Source of the DNA: Primulina eburnea
Lineage: Eukaryota > Streptophyta > Magnoliopsida > Lamiales > Gesneriaceae
Length of the DNA stretch: 64,000 bases
Direction of reading: 5' to 3'
NCBI RefSeq assembly: GCF_022965805.1
Contig: NC_133106.1
Location: 38,691,881 to 38,755,880, forward strand
The notes below the pieces were generated by a model, which saw nothing but the letters and a program-made list of their open reading frames with translations, searched no databases and was not told the DNA's origin. A program made the translations under genes and the position numbers. This document shows positions 12,067 through 23,751 of the stretch, piece by piece (positions within the stretch are counted from its first letter, which is position 1; the number at the start of each line of letters is the position of its first letter).

Positions 12067-12648
12067 TAACTTTAGGACAATTAATTAATTTACAATATTT
12101 ATTGTAATATAGTGTCAGCGTATATGGTTGATATACGTATTATATTTTAAAAATATAAGAAATTACATTTTCCTTCTTATAATCTGCATTTTTTTAATTT
12201 TGATCCGATGTATTTGTATTTTTATTTCTATAATTTACATATATTTTTTCATTTAGGGTATATTATTTTCATTTTTGGTTTATTAACTTGTTTTTGTTTT
12301 ATTTTCGATTTTTTTTGACTCAGGAGACGTTTATGAACTCCAATCAAAAAGAACAAAAATGAAAAAAAAAACATACAAATTAAATGATAAAAATCAAAAT
12401 TCAATGCAACAGGACTAAAGACGAAAAAAATACAAGTTACAAAATTAAAAATACAAATTAATCGTTAACAAAGACTAAAAAATAAAAAAATTCTCGTGTT
12501 GGCAGCGGGCGGATGATGGTTTCATAATCATAAAAAAAATTAAAATAAAAAAATCCTCAAGTGTGTATAAGAAAAACAAAAACGATACACACAACACACG
12601 ATCAAACCGAACACTGATGAAGTTCCAGATTCAAGCACGACTGTCTTT
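12067..12648. other. AT-rich spacer
   Basis: No gene is seen. Probably includes the 3' UTR of the downstream minus-strand gene at its right end. Confidence 0.5.
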
Positions 12649-13781
12649 TTATGTCAAACTTAACCAGTTTGAGAGACTGGCATGAACTGCAACAGTACTA
12701 ATGCACCCTCCATCCCGTAAAACTTTCCAATTTTTCATGTTCCTGAAATCACAAGAATCGAAACTTTGCTCTTCCTTGGTGTGACATTTCGTTGTATTTT
12801 GCTCGTACTCCTCTAACTCAACATTCTCCTTTTCGCGCCTCACCGATGCTACCTTAGCTTTCACTGCTTTCCACTGACTCAAATTTTCAACTGGACTTAG
12901 CACAGAAAGCAAGTGTTTTTTACTATATTTAGCACACAAATCTGATCCAATCCTCTCAATTCCTTCATTCTTCAATCCGAGATTTTCCTTCAAAACACTG
13001 TTTTTCTCATCATTTTTATGACTGCCCCAATCGTCCCCCTTATCTTCGTCGCTACTCAAGTCATCTTCCAGATCATAGTCGTCGTCTCCATCTTCATAGA
13101 TCTCGTCTGTGCAGCAGTTGTGATATCTGTGATTTTGAGGGTAGGATTTGATTCTTGAAGATATTGAATCTTGTGCATAATGTAAAGTGGCCATGAGGCT
13201 TGTGGTGTCTGTGTTGAATTCCCATTTGGTTTCTTCTTCACTATCTGAGAGGTATAATGTGTTGATATCTTCCTCGTGATTGTGTATTGGTTCATATGCC
13301 TCCACGTTTAAGTTGAAGCTAACCTTTTTCTTGATTTTTGATCTTGATGCTTCTTTTGCCTTCTCTCTACGAAATCAACAGGCACACAACGATCAGCCAT
13401 ACAAAGCAGCCTTGTGTTTAGTTAGTTTGAGAAAATCGAGCTTCAAGATTAAGGCATAATTAATCTATAAACAATTGGCTTACATGATCCCAGAATCTAA
13501 TGCACTGTGCTTCTCGGTGGTGTCAAGTTTGATGAAAACATCAGAATCAAGAGGTAAGTAACTTCCATGGTTCTGTAAATTCAAGCAAAAGATTAATAAG
13601 ATATGTATAAACTAATTAAATAGATTTTTTTATATATAAATTTTTTTTATTCATAATCAGCTCTGTGATAATTAAGGGGTGTTTGAAGGGATCTTACTTG
13701 TTCCACAGACGAACTTATATTCCTCGATTTTCTTCGTTTTTTGTTGGTAGTGAATCCAAAACAGGCAAGAAAACACCCCAT
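12649..13781 (-). CDS. Uncharacterised plant protein with MGCFLACFG N-terminus
   Basis: Three exons on the minus strand: 13781-13698, 13572-13484 and 13366-12649, with good GT-AG sites and matching phases (0, then 2), giving about 296 residues. The N-terminus MGCFLACFG has Gly2, a potential N-myristoylation site, and Cys3 and Cys7, potential palmitoylation sites, so membrane anchoring is likely (inference). It is followed by a basic KKRRKSR stretch, a KEASRSKIKKKVSFNLN segment, a long acidic region around residues 150-170 (EDGDDDYDLEDDLSSDED), and a C-terminal block SQWKAVKAKVASVRREKEN and NWKVLRDGG. I recall plant proteins of this layout annotated only as hypothetical; no enzyme motif is visible. 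The terminal exon's GTG (13305) is not a start but continues from exon 2. Confidence 0.8.
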
Positions 13782-14371
13782 TTCAGAAGCCCGAAAGACA
13801 AGAATTGGTGCAACTTAAGGCTTTAGCTTTGTGGCCTGATCAGTCTATACGTACATGTATATGGCCTGATCAATTTGAGTTAAAAGAGATTGAGTGAGAT
13901 TTGGCATATTATTCGCATGTACTGATTGACATTTTGGGGTACTACGTTTGCCTCCACTGGATTTTGAAAATAATAACGTTGTGGGAATAATTTATGAGAT
14001 GGTCATGGAAATGGTGGGCTCACACATGCCCTACATTTCTTTCTTTCTTCAAACTTTTTTCTTTATTTCCCTATACTTAGTTTGGATTATGCTATATTTT
14101 CCTTAATTGATAATATTTAACGATGTTTTCCGCAATTTTAGCGTGGATTTGGGATAAAACTACCATATAAAATACTCTATATTAGGAATGGTCCACCACA
14201 TCAATAATAAAATGGGATCACCCTTGAACCTTGATACTAATTCTAGAAACTCAATTTTTTTGAGTTTTTTAATTTTTGTGCAAAAGATTCCTATTTCGTG
14301 GATAATCCGAATATTGTCAAATTTTTTTGAGTTTCTTTTTTTTTTTTGTATAAAGATTCATATTTTGTGGC
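13782..14371. other. Intergenic spacer with a short tandem repeat at its end
   Basis: Two related units, 14284-14319 (AAGATTCCTATTTCGTGG, then ATAATCCGAA) and 14353-14370 (AAGATTCATATTTTGTGG), form a diverged tandem repeat. The second unit is interrupted by the solo LTR and resumes at 16240 with ATAATCCGAAAATTGTCA. No gene is seen. Confidence 0.6.
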
Positions 14372-16234
14372 TGTGCAAAATTTTCACAGTTTATTACGTC
14401 AGCTTTTTTTCCTTTTCGCATGACCTATTCGAATAGTATTCATATTTTAGCACAACATCAATTCACAACCTATAGGCGCACTGGCCGGGACTAAACACGT
14501 GCAGAGCCGGCAAGGCTCGATCACACAACTATCCATTCAAAACATCGTAAAACAACAGTACAGCTACACGGGGCATCTCCCCGGTAAATGTATGACTCCA
14601 TAATATAGTGTATATATATCTGGGAAACTCTCAACCACGACTCGACGACTGGGCACCACTACCTGACGCTCCACCAGACGCGTCAAATCCTCCTGGATAA
14701 CCTGCTATGGCATCAAAAACAACCACAGCATAAAAGAAACGAGGGGTCGGGCCCCAGTACGACGAACCAGTAATATTACGACAAATATAACTGACATGAA
14801 ATAAAATCAAGTACAATGCGATGCGATGCAATGTAATGCAATGCGTGAAAGGTAACAACAAAATAATGGATACCAAAGCGGAGTCCAAATGAAACGCATC
14901 AGCAACAAGAACAGTGGCCACCCGTGCCAGGAATGCAGCAACGTAATAGCATGCCGCCGCTATCCATGCACGTAGCATCGAGGGTACGGGTGCGACCCGC
15001 TCAGCCCTCATGCAAGTCATCAGGAGTGCTAGTCCTATCACCCATTCCATCGATGAGATGTCAGGAGTGATCTAATCCTATCACTCACTCCATAGATGAC
15101 GCAACATCGCAACAGATCAGTAATGCTAGCAATCAACGGAGTCAAGGCTCGAAATGCTATGCATCAACTCAAATAAATCCATGAATGCAATCAAGTATTC
15201 ACAGAAGCACATAAAGCACGTCACAACTTATTACAAAGTACTTAACGTCATTTCACATCACTATAGACGTCATAATAAAACGGTTCATACGTACCTCAAC
15301 GGACTTTAATTTACCACAAAATATCTTAAGGATTTCTCGCAGAATCCAATCCTGTGGCAAATAATACATTTCATATCAAGTCCCATTTATTTTTCCAATA
15401 TTCACTAATTTAGCCTAAAATTCCAAAAATCCATAATTTAGTCTTTACAATTTCTAAAACTCATCGCAAAGTCAAATATAATTATTTATTTAACTTAAAT
15501 CTCTCAATACCGGACAACTAGAACTTCCGAAAATTCGATCATATCGAATCTGAAATTTTTTGATATTTACTAGGAATTTCCAAAATGTTCATTTTTTTTT
15601 TCTAATGCTGTAAACACATCCCAATAACAATTTAACATTTCACAATTCATAAATCCCAAATTAATAGGCTAAATTCGAAATATTATCTAAATAAATTCCG
15701 AAAATTAGCTTAATACCTCCAATCGACTCCGATATAGCACCTACAATCAATAATCCAATATATATTAGTTATTGGAACTCAATTGAATTAAAATGCCCAA
15801 AATTCGAAACCCTAAAATCGTAATTCTACCTCTGAAATTTCGAAAATTGCTTAAAGCTTCGAATTTAAGCTTCAAACAACATAACCCAAGCTTTCTTCCA
15901 ACTTTTCCGGCGAAAACAGGCGGCGGTCTCCGACGGGTTTCCGAGAACCGTGAGTTTTCTACGAAATTTAGGTATCAATGGATAGCTCTCGTCGAGAGGA
16001 TTCCGAATATGTATTTACTTTATTTTTTGGACAAACAACGCGGCCACAATCGATGATCAAAGATTCGAAATTGAAAAATGAGAAAGGAGCTCGGCGGATG
16101 CAGATACGGGGAGAGAGAAGGAAACTTTGATAATTATCAATTCTTTTTTTTTTTAATTTATTTATTTAATCAAAATGGGCCGGGCTTGGGGAAAGTGTTT
16201 GGGCTTTGGGAAATAAACGGACTGGGCTCTCACA
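14372..16234. mobile_element. Probable solo LTR, about 1.86 kb
   Basis: On the plus strand the segment begins TGTGCAAAATTTTCACAG and ends GGGCTCTCACA, so it has TG...CA termini on either strand. The flanks are GTGGC (14367-14371) and GTGGA (16235-16239), a 5-bp duplication with one change. The uninterrupted target is visible in a neighbouring tandem unit (GTGGATAATCCGA at 14298-14310). There is no internal domain, gag-pol frame or second LTR, hence solo LTR. Frames at 14631-15050 (-) and 15793-16056 (+) lie inside and are not believed to be genes. Its length and TGTGAGAGCCC end (minus strand) suggest a Ty3/gypsy origin, but that is a guess. Confidence 0.65.
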
Positions 16235-16494
16235 GTGGATAATCCGAAAATTGTCACAGTATGTACATATTCAGTCTTCCAAAATAAGTTCTTCATAATC
16301 TCAAAAAAAAAAGTTCTTCATCGTAGACTTTGAGTGAGTTCAAACACATGATGTTCTTGTTATTCAACCAAGCACGGTACTTGTGATGACTTGTGATTGT
16401 TATTTATATTTTTATTGTTAATATTGCTACTATCGTTACTGTTGTTGTCTTTATTAGTTATCATTATTTTTAATAAACAAGAGAAATATAGAAT

Positions 16495-16675
16495 GAGTAG
16501 GTCTCAAATGACACGGGCTCGAGAATTTATATTCATGAGACGAGTCTACTCGGTCTATATCTGAAATAAAATATTTTTTTAATATTAAAAGTATTATTTT
16601 TTTATTAATTGGGTCAAGCAAGAAATATGTCTCATAAAATTAATTAATAAGACCGTCTCATATTAATTTTTAATG
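16495..16675. mobile_element. GAGACGGTCTCAC MITE copy
   Basis: It starts GAGTAGGTCTCAAATGACACGG and ends near ACCGTCTCATATTAATTTTT, with the core weakly conserved. The flanks ATATAGAAT and ATATAAGAAT resemble a 9-bp duplication with one inserted base. Confidence 0.7.
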
Positions 16676-17159
16676 ATATAAGAATACCCAACTAGGTATT
16701 TACATTGGCGAATGGTTATACAATCTCTCTCTAGTAAATAGTAATGGTAAAAGGCAATAAACCTAAACCGTATTTATATCTTAATCTTTTGGTTTCCTTT
16801 TTATTTCATCAAGAATAACATTTTTCTAGAATTCTTATAACGTCCTTAAACATTAAATGTTTATTAGATTAAACTAAATATTTTAATGCATTTGAGTATA
16901 TAACCATATGTTGTTAAAATTTAATACAAAATAAATATAAATTTAATGTAGTCTATATAAAGAAAATAAAGCATAATTCAATTAGCTTATATGAATAAAA
17001 AAATTGGAATAGATTTAGCTATAAAAAAAATTTAAGATCGCTGATAAGAGAAGTTTGGAAAATAAATTACTAAATTTTACCTGCATATTGATTACTCTTG
17101 TATGAATATATAGTTGTTTTTTTTTTTTTGTGCAAGAAAATGCTTAAAGAAATAAGGAG

Positions 17160-17340
17160 TATTAAGGTTTGTGAGATGTCTCATTAATCTATATTGGTGA
17201 AACAGGTCCACTCGATCGATATTTACAATGAAAGTAACATTTTTAACATAAAAACAAATATTTTTTTTATTAGTTAGGTTGAGTCGAAAATTAATCTTAT
17301 AAAATTAACCAAAGAAATTATCTCATAAAACTTTTTAAAA
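17160..17340. mobile_element. Degenerate GAGACGGTCTCAC MITE copy
   Basis: It keeps GTGAGATGTCTCATTAATC, AACAGGTCCACTCGATC, ACAATGAAAGTAACATTTTTAACATA and a TTATCTCATAAAACTTTTT end. Strongly diverged; it lies about 350 bp upstream of the hnRNP1-like gene. Confidence 0.55.
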
Positions 17341-17699
17341 TATAAAATAGGAAATATTTAATTCCCATTACATTTTAAATAATTTTTCCTTGTAAATAAT
17401 AATTTTAAATCTTCTCCAAAAATAAAATTATCTCCCCTCCCCTTTTTAACCTCTTCTACCAATAATAATATTAATAATTATAACGAAAAATAAAAAGAAT
17501 GTTGGCTAAAAAAGAATATCTAACTTCGAATCTCAGCCCTTAACCTGGAACCCTCATCTGATCCGAGCCCTTGTTATAAATTCACCTCTCTTTTCCTCGC
17601 TTCTTCCTTCAGCAGGCGGCTGAGTTCAAGCAGCTGACCCCAAACCCTTGTTCCCTCGAACTCAGCACTCACCTCTGCAATTTTTTGTCGGAAACAGTT

Positions 17700-19687
17700 A
17701 TGGATTCAGATCAGGGGAAACTATTTATAGGAGGGATTTCATGGGAAACAGACGAGGAGAAGCTGAAAGAGTACTTTCAAGGATATGGAGAAGTATTGCA
17801 GACTGCGGTGATGAGAGACAAGATTTCTGGAAAGCCTAGAGGCTTTGGTTTTGTCGTATTTTCAGATCCAAACATTCTCGACAGAGTTCTTCAGGATAGA
17901 CATGATTATAGATGGCCGCACGGTAAGTGTGTGACTGATGGATATTAAGTTCTTTTTTTGTTCATTTTCATTTGGTTCTCGAAATATCTGTGTTTGACAT
18001 TCGAGTTGTTCTTGGTTTATTGTAGTATCTGGGTTTGTGACAATTTACCTTTTTTCAAACATCCGTGTTATCTAGTAAGTTCCAATTAGATGCTTAATGT
18101 TCAGTGTACAAGTCTATGAGATAAAAAAAATATCTTCATGGTATCTGTCTGTGTGTTTGTGTGTGTATATATATTTTATGTTTTCCGCATCTCCTTGACT
18201 TCATATTAAATTGTATTGTTAAGGTTGTAACTCTGTAATGATTTCTCTATTTTGTGAATTGTTTCCTTTTCCTTTGGGTGCTGTATTTTTGGGCCATGGA
18301 GTTTTAAATGAGTGAAAAGGAAAGGAGAAAGAGAGAGATGATTGCTAGATAGAGGGATTATCTTCTGAAATGTATTCTACTCAGTACAAATTATAATTGA
18401 TCAGCTATGATGCTTTGAGCTTTCAAATTTCTTGTTCATTGAAAATCTATATGCAAAATAGCCTGTATTGTGGATTACCACGTGGTGCTGTGACTGTATA
18501 CTTAGTTCCTTCGACCAACTACAGACAGCAGATGTGGTTGAATCATACCGCCTTTTTTATGTGATGGTTTTTTGTTCTGTATAATGATGGGATTTTATCG
18601 TTATACCTGATAGGTCGAGGCTAAAAGAGCGTTATCACGAGAGGAACAGCAAGTTTCTAAAGTTGGAAACCCTGGTGGCGCAAGAAATTTTGGAGGTGGT
18701 GGAAGTACCAGAACAAAAAAGATATTCGTCGGGGGTTTGCCAGCAACTTTGAGTGAGGATGGATTTAGGCAATATTTTGAAACTTATGGTATGATAACTG
18801 ATGTAGTAATAATGTATGACCAGCAAACAAATCGTCCTCGCGGATTTGGCTTCATTTCATTCGATTCTGAGGAAGCAGTAGATAGGGTTTTACACAAGAC
18901 ATTCCATGAATTAAATGGTAAGCAAGTGGAAGTGAAGCGTGCTCTTCCTAAAGACACTAATGTTGGTGGCGGCGGCCGTTCTATGGGTGGTGGAGCTGGT
19001 GGTAACAGTGGTGGATATCAGGGTTATGGATCTTCTGGTGGTAATTCAAGCTCTTATGATGGGCGAATGGAATCTAAGTACACGCATTCACAAAATTCTG
19101 GTGGTGGTTACCCTTCTTATGGTTCGTCTGGGTATAATGCTCCTGGTTATGGGTATGGTAATGGTATGGGCTATGGCTATGGGAATTATGGTGGTGCCAA
19201 TACAGGAAGCTATGCAAATCCTAATGCTGGATATGGTGGTGGCCCTCCAAATGCTCCTAGAAGTTCATGGGGTTCACAAGCTCCAGCTGCATATGGCTAT
19301 GGAAGCTCTCAGTGGGGTACTCCTGGTGGCGGTGGCGGTGCCACCGTACTCCCTACTGGTCAATCTCCAGGTGGCTCTTCTGGATTTGGGAGTCAAGGTT
19401 ATGGTTACGGTGGGTATGGTGGAAATGATGGAGGTTATGGAAATCAAGCAGCTTATGGAGCTGTTGGTGGGCGTTCGGCAACTGGACAGAATGGTAGTGC
19501 TCTTGGAGATCTTCAACCTGGTTCTGGCAATTACATGGGTGGTGGTTATGGTGATGGAAGTGGTAATTTAGGCTATACAAATACTGGATGGCGATCTGAT
19601 CCATCAGCAATGGGGTCACATGGTGGCCAAGTTGGCTATGGAAGCGGGTATGGTAGCGGTTCAAGTCGACCGGGTCAGCAGCAGTAA
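17700..19687 (+). CDS. hnRNP1-like RNA-binding protein, two RRMs, Gly-rich tail (frameshifted)
   Basis: Exon 1 is 17700-17922 and exon 2 is 18614-19687, with a clear GT-AG intron. The first RRM has RNP2 LFIGGI and RNP1 RGFGFVVF; the second has RNP2 IFVGGL (about residue 113) and RNP1 RGFGFISF. A roughly 200-residue Gly/Tyr/Ser-rich low-complexity tail follows. This order matches plant heterogeneous nuclear ribonucleoprotein 1-like proteins, which bind pre-mRNA and mRNA and can phase-separate (family knowledge). Exon 1 as given has 223 bases, one too many: after the DRVLQDRH block, at about 17901-17910, the frame shifts, and the family-typical DGRT end of exon 1 is in the other frame. As written the protein stops in the intron. 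Exon 2 alone stays open for 357 codons. Either a sequence error or a recent disabling mutation; the rest is so well kept that error is plausible. Confidence 0.88.
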
Positions 19688-19859
19688 TTTGTCACTTGTG
19701 TCGATCTATTCTTCTTCAAAGGAGCTCTTACAGTTTACAAACTCCCCTCTCTGGCACCAAAGTAGGTGGCTCTTGCTAGAAGTCACCTATTCCATGGGAC
19801 TCATTGGATTTCTTAAGTTTGGCTGATGATGTTTGTTGGTTTTACTATTATGCTAGTTT

Positions 19860-21610
19860 CTAATAAGTCATACTTTTTTCGAGAGTAGTCTTCTTTCAAT
19901 TTTCTTTTCTTTTAAATGTAGTCTTAAGTATGTTTTCTGTAATGTTTGAGATATGCTAGCTTCTATTGAACCTTATCCGAGTGAATTGCGGTGAGCTATT
20001 AGTGTTTGACCTGTAACTCTGGTAGAAAGGTTTATGTGCTCTGGAATCTTCATGTTTGTGATGGTGGTGATATTTCATTACTAATCTGTTTGTTGAATGT
20101 AGCTTACCAAAAACTGGGTGATGTTTCTTTTATATTAATAACTTTTTACACATGTTGATTTGGCGAACCTTTAGTGGCAGGAGTTTGGTTTTTTCCTTAA
20201 TTTCTAATTCTTTCAATGGTGGAACTATTGAAGATCTTAGCTATAGTTCTTGTTCCATATAGTTGTATTTTTGTTAGAAGTTCAGCATGATGGCATCAGA
20301 TAAATTAGTTTCGTAACGGATTTCAGTGATAGATAGTAGTAATGGGATGAATAGCCATAACGGATAGCGGTAATCTACTGGTAGATACATTTTGGCAATG
20401 GTATAATCTTCCTCCTGTATTTGGCCTTGTGTTCTACAGGAGTGGAGGTGCTTGCATAAAAAAGTTTGATCGAAATTTCCAAGCAAGCTAACCACAAGCA
20501 TATTGGATAATCTGTTTAGCATGGAATGAGACTTTAGAGGTGGCTGTGCCTGGGGTGACACGAGAATAAACTTGAGCAGAAGCAGTCCCTGCAGCTGTTG
20601 AAATGATATCCTTCAATCTTCCTTGGGTTTTTGTGGGAAGAAGATTCACAGCCACAGATTTTGGTATGTTGGTTTTGTAGGGCTGTTAGGCTGGTTTTCA
20701 TGTTACGATATTGTGGAGAAATTGAGATACAATAGAATTGCTCTCTTCAATTTTCCCATCTAAATTCTAAGTCGACTATTTGGTACTTGTTCAGGAGTGT
20801 GGTCTTTGGATTTTCTCTGCCTTCAAGTGTAGTTTTGAATTCGGTTTGCTCATTCCTATGTTTACTAGCTTTTCGAGGTCTTTGCTTACTATAATGTTTG
20901 AGATATTATAGCCTCTATAGGACTTTTCTCGAGTCAATAAATGGGTGGTTGTTAGAGTTTGGCCTGCATCCCTGTGAGCAGAATTTGTGATATGGAATTT
21001 TTTGTCTATAGTTTTTTATGGTGGTGGCATTTAATAATTCCATATGAATCACTTGGGCCAAAACTGAACTTTGCGTCTTGGGTGTAGGGTGTCATTTTGA
21101 ATTAATTCTCTTGGCAAACCTTTTACAGTCGGAGTTTGGTTATTCTTATCTTGTTTAAATCTTTCTATTATGGAGGAGTTAAGATCTTAGCTGTAGTTAG
21201 TAACCATTTGAGTTGTGTTTCCTTTGGAAGTTCAACATTACAACAATAGATTTGTAGTTCATAGTGTATAGATGGCAAGCAATGGACGGTGTTAGTGAAT
21301 ATGGATAGCGGTTATCTGCTGATAGATAAATTTTGCCGTTGACATAATCTTTCCCCCTCTATCTGGCCTTGTGTTGTACAGGAGTCAAGATTCTTCCAAA
21401 AAAGGTCCGCAAATGGCCACCTGAGACAAACACAAGCGTGTCAAATGGGTGGCTGTGACTGGGTTGAGTTAATGTTGAACCGCAACAGGCCCCGAAGCTG
21501 TTGAAATGGAATCTCTTTTGTATGTCGATTTTGTAGGGCAGTCGGTCTAGTTTTCATGTTCTGATTTTGTGGAGGGCATTTAGAATTGATATTGAAGAGT
21601 CCTCTCTTGA
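19860..21610. repeat. Old tandem duplication, two units of about 0.9 kb
   Basis: Unit A (about 19860-20770) and unit B (about 20790-21610) run collinearly and in the same orientation, with many matching blocks: TAATGTTTGAGATAT (19940 and 20891), GGAGTTTGGTT (20179 and 21129), GGATAGCGGT (20361 and 21302), TGGCCTTGTGTT (20422 and 21364) and TTTTGTAGGGC (20673 and 21529). Identity is clearly below that of a recent copy. Unit A begins just past the hnRNP gene's stop codon, so its 3' UTR may be included. No convincing ORF is shared by the two units. Confidence 0.75.
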
Positions 21611-22445
21611 CTGATTCTAATTGTTTCTTCTTGATCTATTGACCTTTCTCTATATTTGTTGGTGGATAATTTGAAAATACAACAAATATATCGTGTATCA
21701 ATATTTACAACAATTGTATCATAAAATTTTGTTATTATTTTACGAGATTTTGACAAATTGAATTTTTCGTTATTAAAGAAATGTTATATAACATGATTTT
21801 GTGACAGTTCACATCTCAATTTTGATGTTATATCTACATATATGAAAGCACGAATAATTTGAAATGGGCCTGTTTTGGTACGGTTGCCAGTCACAAAAAA
21901 TATACGTGTGTTGTTCTGGGCCCTCCACGGACAACAAACAAAATAAAGAAACCTGTGGGCCCGGTTGAAAAGGCAGAGCTCCTCTTCTTTCCTTCCGTCC
22001 TTTATATCTACTTATTATTTAGCGTGAATATGAGCAAATTGGCCAGCTTTGGTCGGTACTCGGTAACCCCTCAACACGTGTCATAAACCTTCCTCCACCA
22101 CAGCCAATCAAAGGGCAACAGCACGTGAGACAGGCTCTGCACTCAATCGCAGAACATGGAGCAATTTCTTCCACCACATCAGAGAACGGGAACAACAAGT
22201 TCTTCTCTCCACCGCAACAGAGAACAGCGAGCAACAAGGAGGGTCGATTTCGTTCTCTTCTTCTCTGCTTTGCTCTCGTCTTGCTTTCGGCTTGAAATCG
22301 GCTTCTAACTTCACGCCTACCTCTTTCAAGATTTTGTTGTCGGCCATGTTCCCTGAAATACGAAAGATCGTCGAGAAATTCACAGCAGAGGGAAGGGGTC
22401 AAGGTGAAGAAGAAAGAGAGTTACAAGAAGCATGAAAAGAAACTG
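21611..22445 (+). promoter_or_regulatory. Upstream/leader region of the 22.4-kb gene with two uORFs
   Basis: The likely 5' leader holds an upstream ORF of 50 codons (22156-22308) and another of 29 codons (22346-22435), the latter ending 10 bases before the main ATG. The second begins MFPEIRKIVEKFTAEG. Whether both lie in the mRNA is not known; if they do, they would be expected to reduce translation of the main frame. Confidence 0.4.
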
Positions 22446-23113
22446 ATGAGAAGCGGGAGTTTTGAAAATAAGGGGTTGTTTCTGAACATGGTGTTTCCCT
22501 TTTCCTTCCGGCCCAAGAAAAAGAAATGCTTTGCGAGTAACAACAACGGCAAAGTTTCTCCCAAGCCTGAGATAGTAAAGGGGGTAGCTGAAAAAAATTG
22601 GTGGAAGAAGAGATTAACGGGTTCGGGCAACAGTGATAGTGGCATAACGAGTAATAATAGCGGCAGCAGCGGCCGCCGAAGCACGAGGGAAACTAGGTAT
22701 GTCAAATTCTGGTGTTTCTTTTGACTTTCTCAGTGTGGGATGCACTTTGTTGTTCTTAACTTGATCAAGAATCTAAAATCGTGAAGAAATTTTGTTGATT
22801 TTTTTAAGGAAAAAAACAGTGTGACTTGGAACTTGAAACTGTGTGGGCAGTATGTAAGAATTAAGTGAAGATTTGGTATCCTCTGTTAGTTTCACCTCCT
22901 AAAACAGAAAATAAAATATATATGCCCCATCGAAAACATAAGCTTCGTTGATTTCATGACAATCAAGTTCTTAGATTCTACGCAGAACAAAGTATAATAA
23001 TGAAGAATATTATTATTGTTTTCTGATGCAGAACAATAAATGACTTCCTATCTGGTGCTGACCCTGTTTCATCAGTTCCAAAAGAGAAAAGAACTTGCAG
23101 ATTAAAGGAATAA
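22446..23113 (+). CDS. Small basic plant protein of unknown function
   Basis: Two exons, 22446-22696 and 23032-23113, joined at GT-AG across a codon for Arg, giving 110 residues. It starts MRSGSFENKG, contains a lysine cluster (RPKKKK), a KNWWKKRLTGSG block and an Asn/Ser/Gly-rich linker, and ends EKRTCRLKE. No known domain is recognised. The start was chosen as the first in-frame ATG; upstream in-frame codons lack an ATG. The good intron and continued frame argue that it is real. The lysine clusters could serve nuclear import (inference). Confidence 0.6.
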
Positions 23114-23751
23114 TCCTTTTCTTTATGGTTTTTTTTAATAGTATATTATTGATGAATATACAAGTTTAATTTTGAGTGAAGCGCTTGAATAATCAGAGGT
23201 TTTGAATATATAGCGAAATATTAAAAAGGATTACTTGAGTGAAGCATTTGTGCATTCTTTTATTTTGTTGAGGATGAGGTTAAAATAATTTATTTGGCAA
23301 GAATATGCTCATCCTGCAGATTCTGCTGGATATTGTTTTACTAATTCCCAATATAAAATATAATATTGGGACCAAATGAAAGAAATATAGCCGACCTTGC
23401 TTGGGATTAGGAATTAAAAATTGAGTGAGTCTATGTGAGACCGTCTCGGTCATAATCGTGAGAAGGGTCCCCCACCCATATCATTAGGCCAGCTTGTATA
23501 TTTTTCATGGGTGATCCAATTAGGATCCGTATCACATACCGTGTACCGTCTCACACAGTTTGCCTTATTTGTTTGCTCTCTTGTGAGTTTAACTTGAAAT
23601 ATGTAAAATGTGAAGTTTCAAGAAATAAAAAATCAATCTCAAGAAAAATTGATTAGTTTGTTATTTTAAAGATATTATTTCCCACTATTACCTCTTCTGG
23701 ATAATGAAGATCACGTATCTTCCAGATATGATTTGCCATTGATTTTACTTG
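23114..23751. other. Spacer with a degenerate MITE copy
   Basis: The stretch about 23420-23572 is a diverged member of the GAGACGGTCTCAC family (GTGAGACCGTCTCGG, ATTTTTCATGGGTGATCC, TACCGTCTCACACAG). Nothing else is seen. Confidence 0.5.

Noticed and set aside
14631..15050. 139-codon minus-strand ORF
   Set aside because: It lies inside the probable solo LTR; composition is irregular and no domain is recognised.
15793..16056. 87-codon plus-strand ORF
   Set aside because: Also inside the probable solo LTR; no family recognised.
18939..19571. 210-codon Val/Met-rich ORF
   Set aside because: Out-of-frame shadow of the Gly-rich tail of the hnRNP1-like protein.
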